From Oceanospirillaceae bacterium UBA1126 (lineage in GTDB: Bacteria > Pseudomonadota > Gammaproteobacteria > Pseudomonadales > Balneatricaceae), in assembly GCA_002312935.1 (NCBI GenBank), contig DCAT01000170.1, positions 1 to 14,288 on the forward strand: 14,288 bases of DNA, read 5' to 3'. Below are positions 1-7,166 of the stretch, one piece after another. The position numbers and the translations under genes were made by a program. Position 1 is the stretch's first letter. Each line of letters begins with the position of its first letter. The notes under the pieces were generated by a model. That model saw only the letters and a list, made by a program, of their open reading frames with translations. It made no database searches and was not told the origin of the DNA.

Positions 1-1
1 G

Positions 2-325
2 TGTCGCCAACTCCTTACCTTAAGCGCCCCACCTACCGCTATACTATGCAGCAATGACGTACTCGCAACAGGGGCTTTACTAGAGTGCCAAGCCAGTAGC
101 ATTGAAGTACCAGGCAGCGTATCGATTACAGGGTTTGATGACTTGGCCATTAGTGCCAACCTAACCCCAAGCCTCACCACTATGCATATTCCCTTTAAAC
201 TCATGGGTCAGCGTGCAGCACAATACCTAATAGACCGCTTAGCCGGAGCAACTCCCCAAGCCCAACAGCAACTGGAGGTAGAGTTGCGGCTTAGGCATTC
301 CACTGCGTCACCAAAAGCGGTTTGA
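2..325 (+). CDS. LacI-family transcriptional regulator, C-terminal part (5' truncated by window edge)
   Basis: The frame is open from base 2 to the TGA at 323-325, so the gene begins left of the window; an internal ATG at 143 is not the real start. The translated piece carries the closing ligand-binding signature of LacI/GalR repressors: a segment reading TAILCSNDVLATGALL, then VPGSVSITGFDDL, then LTPSLTTMHIPFKLMGQRAAQ. In the family these form the C-terminal subdomain and dimer interface of the periplasmic-binding-protein-like sensor domain. The DNA-binding helix-turn-helix is outside the window, so effector and target cannot be told. It is separated from fhs by a two-way terminator, so there is no sign it belongs to the betaine island. 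The family call is secure; the specificity is unknown. Confidence 0.88.
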   Translation, partial: CRQLLTLSAPPTAILCSNDVLATGALLECQASSIEVPGSVSITGFDDLAISANLTPSLTTMHIPFKLMGQRAAQYLIDRLAGATPQAQQQLEVELRLRHSTASPKAV

Positions 326-344
326 TTCAATGAGTAGTGCTCAC

Positions 345-383
345 AAAAAAGCCCCAGTAGGTAAAACCTAGTGGGGCTTTTTT
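345..383. terminator. Bidirectional rho-independent terminator between the lacI-type gene and fhs
   Basis: A run of six A, then stem GCCCCA + TAGGT, a short AAA loop, then ACCTA + TGGGGC and six T. The two stem blocks are separated by one G-G mismatch. It has an A-tract on one side and a T-tract on the other, so it can end the plus-strand lacI-type gene (stop at 325) and the minus-strand fhs gene (stop at 398). Confidence 0.9.
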
Positions 384-397
384 AATGACCTGTTAGC

Positions 398-2080
398 TTA
401 GAATAAGCCTATAATATCGCCATTTTCATTGATATCGATTACTTCAGCAGCGGGTTTCTTAGGAAGCCCAGGCATGGTCATTACGTCACCAGCTAGAACC
501 ACAATAAAACCAGCACCGGCAGATAAACGCACTTCACGAAGTGGGATATCAAACCCAGTAGGACGGCCCTTTAAGGCAGGGTCTGTAGAGAAAGAATACT
601 GCGTTTTAGCCATACAGATAGGCAAGTTGCCATAACCCGCTTTTTCTAGCGCTGTGAAACGGTCACGAAGCTTCTGGTCACCTTGAATGTTGTCGGCGCC
701 GTATATCTTTTGAGCTACAGTTTTAACCTTATCCCAAAGTGGCATGTCGTCTTCATACAAGTAGTGGAAGTCGTTCTCATGGTTTTCTACCAAATCAACA
801 ACAGCCTCTGCTAGTTCAATAGCACCTTTGCCGCCATCTGCCCAGTGATTCGCTTCAATCACTTGAACACCTAGGTAATCACACTTGGCTTGAACAGTTT
901 TTACTTCTTCGTCGGTGTCAGTAACAAACTTATTAACAGCAACCACTACAGGAAGACCAAACTGGTGAATGTTTTCAATGTGCTTTTTAAGGTTTTCAAC
1001 ACCTTTAGCAACCGCTTCTAGGTTTTCGTTGTTAACGTCTTTAAGGGGAACACCACCGTGCAACTTAAGTGCACGAATAGTAGCAACAATAACAACAGCA
1101 CTTGGAGTGATACCGGCTTTACGACATTTAATGTCTAGGAACTTCTCGGCACCCAAGTCAGCACCAAAACCAGCTTCGGTTACAGTGTATTCGCTTAGCT
1201 TCATAGACAAACGTGTAGCAACCACAGAGTTACAACCGTGAGCAATGTTAGCAAATGGGCCACCGTGCACAAATGCAGGCGTGTGCTCTAGCGTTTGTAC
1301 AAGGTTAGGGCTGAAGGCGTCTTTTAACAACACAGTCATCGCACCATGAACTTTTAGGTCACGCGCAGTAACAGGCTTCTGGTCACGCGTGTAACCCACA
1401 ACCGCGTCACCGAGCTTCTCTTTAAGTTCAGCTAGAGTGTTAGCCAAGCAAAAAATAGCCATTACTTCTGAAGCTACGGTGATATCAAAACCACTTTCGC
1501 GAGGAATACCATGAGCAGGGCCACCAAGGCCAATGGTAACGTTGCGTAGAGCACGATCGTTCATGTCCATTACGCGCTTCCATTCAATGCGTCGTGGGTC
1601 TATGTTCAGTTCATTACCTTGCTGAAGATGGTTGTCAATAGCGGCAGAAAGCAAGTTATGCGCTAGGCCAATGGCATGGAAATCGCCAGTGAAGTGCAAG
1701 TTAATGTCTTCCATTGGAACAACTTGAGCGTAACCGCCACCTGCTGCACCACCCTTAACGCCAAAGCAAGGGCCAAGAGAAGGCTCACGAAGACATACAG
1801 ACGTTTGCTTACCAATTTGATTCAAGGCATCGCCCAAACCGATAGTGGTCGTCGTCTTGCCTTCACCAGCTGGAGTTGGGTTAATAGCCGTTACTAGTAT
1901 CAGCTTGCCATCTTTGCGGTCTTTAACGCTCTTGATGAACTCAGGGCTGATTTTAGCCTTGATTTTGCCATACATTTCTAGATCATCAATATCGATGTTC
2001 AACTTAGCAGCAACTTCAGCAATCGGACGTTTCTCGGCAGCGCGAGCAATGTCGATGTCGGACAAGTAAGTCTTAGACAT
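398..2080 (-). CDS. fhs: Formate-tetrahydrofolate ligase (10-formyl-THF synthetase)
   Basis: Makes 10-formyl-THF from formate, ATP and THF in the cytosol; the reaction is reversible, so it can also release formate while making ATP. The 560-residue product has the usual family length. It shows the P-loop-like signature NPTPAGEGKTT near residues 67-77 and the second family signature VATIRALKLHGG at 332-343. I place the start at 2080 (MSKTYLSDIDIA) because AAGG lies about 7 bases upstream on the minus strand; an in-frame ATG at 2110 would add ten residues without a better ribosome site. It is divergent from the thioesterase-caiD operon across 443 bases. In organisms that strip methyl groups from glycine betaine, folate-bound C1 units must be disposed of, and Fhs is one way to do it. 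That link to the neighbours is inference; the enzyme could equally serve general purine and C1 supply. Confidence 0.97.
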   Translation of the reverse strand: MSKTYLSDIDIARAAEKRPIAEVAAKLNIDIDDLEMYGKIKAKISPEFIKSVKDRKDGKLILVTAINPTPAGEGKTTTTIGLGDALNQIGKQTSVCLREPSLGPCFGVKGGAAGGGYAQVVPMEDINLHFTGDFHAIGLAHNLLSAAIDNHLQQGNELNIDPRRIEWKRVMDMNDRALRNVTIGLGGPAHGIPRESGFDITVASEVMAIFCLANTLAELKEKLGDAVVGYTRDQKPVTARDLKVHGAMTVLLKDAFSPNLVQTLEHTPAFVHGGPFANIAHGCNSVVATRLSMKLSEYTVTEAGFGADLGAEKFLDIKCRKAGITPSAVVIVATIRALKLHGGVPLKDVNNENLEAVAKGVENLKKHIENIHQFGLPVVVAVNKFVTDTDEEVKTVQAKCDYLGVQVIEANHWADGGKGAIELAEAVVDLVENHENDFHYLYEDDMPLWDKVKTVAQKIYGADNIQGDQKLRDRFTALEKAGYGNLPICMAKTQYSFSTDPALKGRPTGFDIPLREVRLSAGAGFIVVLAGDVMTMPGLPKKPAAEVIDINENGDIIGLF

Positions 2081-2248
2081 GATTTTACCTTGGAATTTAA
2101 ATTGAGCCAATTGGGCATCAATTTGTGGTTATTTTACCCATTTTGCACAAGCGCAAAGTGGGCGACGAGAATCTTGGTGGGAAATATTACGCTTTTGTAA
2201 ATTAACTACATACTTAAAAGCGACCTAACATTAGCCCTAAAGTCACCC

Positions 2249-2278
2249 ACTATGACGCCTATAAGAAACACAAGTCAA
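2249..2278 (-). promoter_or_regulatory. fhs: Candidate sigma70-like promoter for fhs
   Basis: On the minus strand there is TTGACT (plus-strand 2273-2278), an 18-base spacer and CATAGT (2249-2254). The -35 matches consensus at 5 of 6 and the -10 at 4 of 6. It would leave a leader of about 160 bases before the fhs start, so a closer promoter is possible. Confidence 0.3.
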
Positions 2279-2389
2279 ACAGCTTTCCGAAAGGAAACTT
2301 AGCCCCTATTTGGCTCCATTTTGTTACCCTTTTTAGCGCTCATAGCAGGTCGCTCTGAGCGTTAGGCGTTGCGGCCTTTTTAATATTAC

Positions 2390-2420
2390 ATTGGGCAATC
2401 ATTAATCGCTATTGACCAAT
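2390..2420. promoter_or_regulatory. Inverted repeat, candidate operator of the thioesterase-caiD operon
   Basis: Arms ATTGGGCAAT (2390-2399) and ATTGACCAAT (2411-2420) are reverse complements at 9 of 10 positions, with an 11-base spacer. The centre-to-centre distance of 21 bases is two helical turns, which suits a dimeric regulator on one DNA face. It sits about 105-135 bases upstream of the first ATG of the operon. Which protein binds is unknown; the GlxA-type regulator at 7167-8144 is the local candidate. Confidence 0.4.
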
Positions 2421-2432
2421 ATTTATTCGTAT

Positions 2433-2445
2433 TTAATCAAGTTGA
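2433..2445. repeat. Copy 1 of a 13-bp promoter-region repeat (TTAATCAAGTTGA)
   Basis: The same 13 bases occur again at 9904-9916, between the homocysteine methyltransferase and mttB-like genes. The core TCAAGTTGA is itself a 9-base palindrome around a central G. Both copies lie in divergent control regions on the two sides of the island, which makes a shared operator plausible. Confidence 0.4.
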
Positions 2446-2523
2446 ACTAAAAACTCTAAGGCATAGTAGTAGCTAGCCACGACATTTAAACAACCTCAGT
2501 TAGCATCCACATAAGAGCGGTTC

Positions 2524-3063
2524 ATGGATAACGACATTTACCTTACTAAACACTACCGAACGTACGCACCGGGTGAAGCCATAGACTGTCCTCTTGCCCT
2601 GTTTAACGACAAGGTTCGTGAAGAATGGATTGATTATAATGGCCATATGAGTGAGTCTTTTTACTTATATGCCATGGGAGAGGCTTCTGATGCGTTATTT
2701 CGCTACATTGGTATTAACGAAGCTTACCGTGCATCAGGCTCTTCTTTTTACACCGTAGAGACACACATTAACTATTACCAAGAAGTATCAAAGGGAGAAC
2801 CCCTGCGTTTTACTACTCAGGTCTTAGGTTTTGACACTAAACGCCTGCACTTTTTCCACCATATGTATCATGGAAACACCGGGGACTTACTGGCAACTAC
2901 AGAGCAAATGTTGCTACATGTTGACATGAATACGTCCTCTGCTGCACCCATTAAGCCTCACGTATTAGCCGTGTTAGAACAAATTTGGCAAGCCCATCGG
3001 CAGTTACCTGCACCCAAACAGAAGGGTCGGGTAATGGCTGTTCCACCCACTAAAAAAGTATAG
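2524..3063 (+). CDS. Hotdog-fold acyl-CoA thioesterase, betainyl-CoA thioesterase-like (paralogue 1)
   Basis: A 179-residue cytosolic hotdog thioesterase. It carries EWIDYNGHM (residues 34-42), where Asp37 occupies the place of the catalytic acid in 4-hydroxybenzoyl-CoA-type thioesterases, followed by FYTVETHINYYQEV (75-88) and TKRLHFFHHMY (105-115). This pattern is typical of proteins annotated as CdhB/betainyl-CoA thioesterase, which release glycine betaine from betainyl-CoA in carnitine breakdown. It has about 30 residues before the core and a lysine-rich C-terminal tail that its paralogue at 8275-8748 lacks. It is the first gene of an operon with the dehydrogenase (62 bases on), CoA ligase and caiD. 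The site before the ATG at 2524 is weak (AAGAG). Substrate is inferred from context; another short trimethylammonium acyl-CoA is possible. Confidence 0.85.
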   Translation: MDNDIYLTKHYRTYAPGEAIDCPLALFNDKVREEWIDYNGHMSESFYLYAMGEASDALFRYIGINEAYRASGSSFYTVETHINYYQEVSKGEPLRFTTQVLGFDTKRLHFFHHMYHGNTGDLLATTEQMLLHVDMNTSSAAPIKPHVLAVLEQIWQAHRQLPAPKQKGRVMAVPPTKKV

Positions 3064-3125
3064 CCAAAGAAAAATAAAAAAGCCAAACTCACTCATAAAT
3101 CATCCGCCTTAGAGAAGACCAGATC

Positions 3126-4286
3126 ATGGATTTTAGCCTCACCAACGAACAACAGATGATCATCGACACCCTTAAGACCTTTGTCGAGCAAGAGCTCTAC
3201 CCTCATGAAGCAGAGGTAGAAAAAACGAATGAGATTCGCCCTGAGTTGTATGCACAAATTAAACAAAAGGCCCTAGACTTGGGTCTGTATGCAGCTAATA
3301 TGCCAGAAGAACATGGTGGGGCTGGGGTAGACAGTTTAACCCTTTGCTTAATGGAGCGTGAGTTGGGCCGTGCCAATTTTGGTTTGCAGTACATTGTTGG
3401 CCGCCCAAGCAACATTTTACTTGCCTGTAAAGGTGACCAGATTGAAAATTACCTTCATGCCAGTATCCGTGGCGAAAAGGTAGATTGTTTAGCCCTAACT
3501 GAGCCCAACGCGGGTTCAGACGTTCGCTCGATGCAGTGCCGTGCTGAACGTGATGGCGATGACTTTATTATTAATGGCACCAAACACTTTATTAGCCATG
3601 CCGATGTGGCTGATTTTGTTATTTTGTTCGCGGCAAGTGGCGTAGAGCAAACACCACGGGGCCCTAAAAAGAAGATCACCAGCTTTCTGGTGGATATAGG
3701 GACCCCAGGCTTCACTGTAGAGCCAGGTTACAACAGTGTATCCCATCGTGGTTATCACAACTGCATCCTTAATTTTGATAACTGCCGCGTGCATAAGTCT
3801 CAAGTATTAGGTGAAGAAGATCATGGGTTTGACGTGGCTAATCAGTGGTTAGGTGCAACCCGTCTTTCTGTTGCCGCTATGTGCTTAGGCCGCGCTGAAA
3901 GAGCCTTAGAGATTGCCACAGAATGGGCCGCTAACCGTAAACAATTTGGCCAAACCATTGGTAAGTTTCAGGGCGTGTCTTTTAAGCTGGCTGATATGGC
4001 TACCGAACTTAAAGCGGCAGAATTGCTCACCATGTATGCTGCTTGGAGAGACTGCACTGGTGAAATGACAGATTCTGATGCTGCTATGGCCAAACTAAAA
4101 GCCACAGAAATGCTAGCCATGGTGTCTGATGAGGCTATACAAATTTTGGGTGGCATGGGCCTGATGGATGAATTGCCCCTAGAGCGGATCTGGCGCGACC
4201 ACCGTGTAGAGCGGATTTGGGACGGCACTAGCGAAATTCAACGGCATATTATTTCTCGTGCCATGCTTCGGCCCTTAGAAGCATAA
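3126..4286 (+). CDS. Acyl-CoA dehydrogenase, probable gamma-butyrobetainyl-CoA / CaiA-like dehydrogenase
   Basis: A 386-residue FAD-dependent acyl-CoA dehydrogenase of normal length. The FAD/substrate signature LTEPNAGSD is at 124-132, an RKQFGQTIGKFQ segment at 271-282, and ILGGMGLMDELPLERIWRDHR at 340-360. At the position where medium-chain dehydrogenases carry the catalytic base (the E of YEGT) this protein reads WDGTSEIQ, so Asp366 replaces Glu. It lies between the thioesterase and the CoA ligase-caiD pair. By context it would convert gamma-butyrobetainyl-CoA to crotonobetainyl-CoA, or run the reverse reaction as E. coli CaiA does. GAGAA precedes the ATG at suitable distance. An ordinary branched- or short-chain acyl-CoA substrate cannot be excluded from sequence alone. 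Confidence 0.85.
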   Translation: MDFSLTNEQQMIIDTLKTFVEQELYPHEAEVEKTNEIRPELYAQIKQKALDLGLYAANMPEEHGGAGVDSLTLCLMERELGRANFGLQYIVGRPSNILLACKGDQIENYLHASIRGEKVDCLALTEPNAGSDVRSMQCRAERDGDDFIINGTKHFISHADVADFVILFAASGVEQTPRGPKKKITSFLVDIGTPGFTVEPGYNSVSHRGYHNCILNFDNCRVHKSQVLGEEDHGFDVANQWLGATRLSVAAMCLGRAERALEIATEWAANRKQFGQTIGKFQGVSFKLADMATELKAAELLTMYAAWRDCTGEMTDSDAAMAKLKATEMLAMVSDEAIQILGGMGLMDELPLERIWRDHRVERIWDGTSEIQRHIISRAMLRPLEA

Positions 4287-4304
4287 CTAGGCGCCGGTAC
4301 CCGC

Positions 4305-6380
4305 ATGATAAATAAACAACGATTACGGCGCTTATTGGCCCCAAAGTCTATCGCTGTATTTGGTAGTCGTGGAGCAGATTTTGCTATTCGAGAAAGCCTT
4401 ACCATGGGGTTTACTGGGCCGATTTGGTCGGTACACCCAACGCGCAACGAGCTAATGGGCATTAAGTGCATAAAATCAGTTCAGGACTTACCCTATGCGC
4501 CTGATGCTGCGTACGTCGCAGTGAACGCGGAAAGTGCCATAGAAACAGTTGCCCTACTAAACAAGATGGGTGCTGGTGGTGCCCTGCTCTATGCCTCTGG
4601 GTTTAGTGAACTAGGTGACACCCTAAAAGATGTTGGGGTTGAGCGCCAACAACGGCTGTTAAAAGCTGCAGGCGACATGCCCATTATTGGTCCTAACTGT
4701 TATGGCGTCATTAATGCCTTAGATAAAGCCGTGTTGTGGCCAGATCAACATGGGTGTCAGCCCGTAGACAAGGGGGTAGGCATTATTACCCAAAGCGGTA
4801 ATATTGGCCTTAACATGACCATGCAAAAAATTGGTTTGCCCATTGCTTATATGTTTACTATGGGTAACCAAGCGCAAGTAGATATTGCCACGGTAATAGA
4901 CTCTATGCTGGATGACCCAAGGGTAACTGCCATTGGTTTACATATTGAAGGCATCGTTGATTTGGCATCTTTTGATGCCGCTGCACGCCGGGCTTTACAC
5001 CACAAAATACCCATCGTTGCCATTAAAACAGGGCGCACCGCAGCGGCTGCAACAATAGCCCTATCCCATACCAGCTCTTTAACAGGTGCAGACAGCCTTT
5101 TTGACGCTTTATTTAGCCGCCTAGGCATTGCCCGTGTGAATACTGTGCCTGAATTTTTAGAGACCTTAAAACTACTTTCTATCCTAGGCCCACTAGAGCA
5201 TAAAAACATCGCTTCTATGAGCTGCTCTGGCGGTGAAGCAGGCATGATGGCAGACCTTATTGATGGCCGTGACATTGTATTTGGTGACGTTTCATTAGCT
5301 CAAAAGAACGCGACGTTAAGCACTTTTGAAAATGGTGAGCAGGTAGGCAACCCATTAGATTATCAAACCTATATTTGGAATAAGCGTGAGCAAATGGCTG
5401 CTACTTTTGGGGCCCATATGGCAGCTAACTTTAGCGCGACCCTATTAATACTCGATTGGCCTAACAATGCCACTGCAGACCCACTAGAATGGGACACGGC
5501 GCTCTTAGCTTTGGCAGACGCAGCGGCAGCTGGCAAGCATAAAGCCATTGTCTTGGCTTCCATGGCTGAATGTATGCCACCACACGCCATTGCGGCGTGT
5601 TTAGATAAGGGAATGGCACCCATGATTGGCATGGATCAATGCCTCACTGCTTTAAATCATGCGTATACTATTGGCCAAGCCTTCAGTGCAGCCATACCAG
5701 AAGCGCTTCACATTCGACATATTAGTGCACTGAGCCCTAGCAATATACCGCCATTGTCCGAGGTACAGAGCAAACACGCATTAAACCAACACGGTTTGCC
5801 TATACCCGAAGGTAAAACAGCCTCTAATTTAGAGCAAGTGGTTAATGCGGCTGAGAGCCTTGGGTATCCTATTACGTTAAAAGCAGTTGGGGCAAACCTA
5901 GCCCACAAAACTGAATTAGGCGCAGTAAAGCTTAACCTTAAAAACCAAGTTCAATTAGAAGAGGCCGCCGTCGCCTTATTTGCACTAAGCGATACCCTGT
6001 TGGTAGAACACATGGTACAAGGCGCTGTGGTGGAGCTAATTATTGGTATTAATACAGATCCTCTCTTTGGCCAATATCTCGTTTTGGGCGCTGGTGGAAT
6101 TTTGGTGGACGTATTACAAGATGCCCAAAGCGTGCTACTGCCTACTAATAAATACGAAGTGAAGCGGGTGTTATCTCACCTTAAGTGTGCGCCCATATTG
6201 ATGGGTTACCGAGGCCAAGCCGCTGCCGATTTGGACGCTATAGTCGATGCAGTAATGGCAGTGCTAGACTATAGTCAAAAGATGCCCGTATTCGAACTCG
6301 ACATTAACCCCCTACTCGCCCTTAAACGCGGTGCTGTAGCAGTTGATGCCCTTATCCAACTAGGCCAACAAAAACCATGA
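4305..6380 (+). CDS. ADP-forming acyl-CoA synthetase (acetate-CoA ligase family), probable betaine-acid activating enzyme
   Basis: A 691-residue one-chain fusion of the NDP-forming acyl-CoA synthetase superfamily. The order is a CoA-binding Rossmann domain (about 5-130, with SIAVFGSRG and IIGPNCYGVIN), a succinyl-CoA-ligase-like domain (about 155-300) and a C-terminal ATP-grasp domain (about 480-690). Residue His255, in ALSHTSSLTG, sits where the family keeps its phosphorylated histidine. The ATP-grasp part shows ITLKAVG near 525 and ELDINPLL near 666. The enzyme makes acyl-CoA from acid, ATP and CoA, giving ADP and phosphate. Placed between a CaiA-like dehydrogenase and CaiD, with a 4-base ATGA overlap into caiD, its natural substrate is most likely gamma-butyrobetaine, crotonobetaine or carnitine, doing the job of CaiC without AMP formation. 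No strong ribosome site precedes the ATG. Confidence 0.9.
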   Translation: MINKQRLRRLLAPKSIAVFGSRGADFAIRESLTMGFTGPIWSVHPTRNELMGIKCIKSVQDLPYAPDAAYVAVNAESAIETVALLNKMGAGGALLYASGFSELGDTLKDVGVERQQRLLKAAGDMPIIGPNCYGVINALDKAVLWPDQHGCQPVDKGVGIITQSGNIGLNMTMQKIGLPIAYMFTMGNQAQVDIATVIDSMLDDPRVTAIGLHIEGIVDLASFDAAARRALHHKIPIVAIKTGRTAAAATIALSHTSSLTGADSLFDALFSRLGIARVNTVPEFLETLKLLSILGPLEHKNIASMSCSGGEAGMMADLIDGRDIVFGDVSLAQKNATLSTFENGEQVGNPLDYQTYIWNKREQMAATFGAHMAANFSATLLILDWPNNATADPLEWDTALLALADAAAAGKHKAIVLASMAECMPPHAIAACLDKGMAPMIGMDQCLTALNHAYTIGQAFSAAIPEALHIRHISALSPSNIPPLSEVQSKHALNQHGLPIPEGKTASNLEQVVNAAESLGYPITLKAVGANLAHKTELGAVKLNLKNQVQLEEAAVALFALSDTLLVEHMVQGAVVELIIGINTDPLFGQYLVLGAGGILVDVLQDAQSVLLPTNKYEVKRVLSHLKCAPILMGYRGQAAADLDAIVDAVMAVLDYSQKMPVFELDINPLLALKRGAVAVDALIQLGQQKP

Positions 6381-7159
6381 CCCATTCAGTCCTTTGCGAG
6401 CGCCACGGCGCCGTGTTACTCATCACCCTAAACCGCCCAAAAGCCAATGCTATAGATGCCCCTACATCACATGCAATGGGTGAAGCTTTTATTGATTTTG
6501 CAAACGATCCTAGCCTGCGTGTGGCTGTTATTACAGGACGTGGTGAACGCTTTTTTAGTGCAGGTTGGGATTTAAAAGCCGCCGCAGAGGGCGAAGCAGT
6601 AGATGCGGATTTTGGCCGTGGCGGGTTTGCAGGGCTTACCGAATTATGGAACCTAGACAAACCTGTTATTGCTGCAGTTAACGGTTATGCAGCAGGTGGT
6701 GGTTTTGAGCTAGCATTGGCTGCCGACTTAATTATTGCCGCTAATCATGCTCAATTCTTTTTGCCAGAGGCAACTTTGGGTATTATTCCAGACAGTGGTG
6801 GCGTGCTTAGATTACCCCGCCGCCTGCCCCAGGCGATCGCCATGGACATGTTAATGTCTGGCCGCCGCATGGCCGTGGAAGAAGCCACTCATTTTGGCCT
6901 TATTAACCGCCATTGTGAAGGGGACGTGCTTATTGAACAAGCCTTAGCTTGGGCCCAAGAGATTGCCCAATCCGCACCTTTATCATTAGCGTCTATTAAA
7001 GCGATTACTCGTGCAACACAAAGCATGGAGCTAGAGCAGGCTTATAGCCACATGCGTAAAGCGGTGCCAGTGTATCAAACCATGCTGCACTCAGAGGATG
7101 CCAGCGAAGGGCCTAACGCCTTTGCCGAAAAACGGACGCCTCATTGGCAGGGCCGATAA
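6377..7159 (+). CDS. caiD: Carnitinyl-CoA dehydratase (crotonobetainyl-CoA hydratase)
   Basis: A 260-residue crotonase, the length of E. coli CaiD (261). Long blocks agree with the E. coli enzyme as I know it, for example SAGWDLKAAAEGEA (61-74), FAGLTELWNLDKPVIAAVNG (84-103) and IIPDSGGVLRLP (136-147). Both glutamates described as catalytic in CaiD, Glu111 (GGGFELALAAD) and Glu131 (LPEATLG), fall at the same numbers. The reaction is reversible hydration of crotonobetainyl-CoA to L-carnitinyl-CoA. Its start overlaps the stop of the CoA ligase as ATGA, so translation is probably coupled. This is the gene that fixes the chemistry of the whole operon. It ends only 7 bases from the convergent regulator gene. 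Confidence 0.95.
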   Translation: MTHSVLCERHGAVLLITLNRPKANAIDAPTSHAMGEAFIDFANDPSLRVAVITGRGERFFSAGWDLKAAAEGEAVDADFGRGGFAGLTELWNLDKPVIAAVNGYAAGGGFELALAADLIIAANHAQFFLPEATLGIIPDSGGVLRLPRRLPQAIAMDMLMSGRRMAVEEATHFGLINRHCEGDVLIEQALAWAQEIAQSAPLSLASIKAITRATQSMELEQAYSHMRKAVPVYQTMLHSEDASEGPNAFAEKRTPHWQGR

Positions 7160-7166
7160 CCCGAGC

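Larger units (their letters stand above)
2081..2523. promoter_or_regulatory. Divergent control region between fhs and the thioesterase-caiD operon (443 bp)
   Basis: No convincing gene lies here. It must hold the promoters of fhs (minus) and the four-gene operon (plus). Visible items are a candidate fhs promoter at 2249-2278, a TTTCC/GGAAA mini-hairpin with a GAAA loop around 2283-2296, an 11-base palindrome CGCTCTGAGCG at 2351-2361, a larger inverted repeat at 2390-2420, and a copy of TTAATCAAGTTGA at 2433-2445. I could not pick a convincing -10/-35 pair for the operon itself. Confidence 0.6.

Noticed and set aside
2081..2110. Longer fhs start at 2110
   Set aside because: The added ten residues include the AAGG ribosome site of the ATG at 2080; the family normally starts near the latter.
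4847..5275. 142-codon minus-strand frame inside the CoA ligase gene
   Set aside because: It is a shadow of the ligase reading frame, with a Ser/Arg/Ala-rich composition and no recognisable motif.
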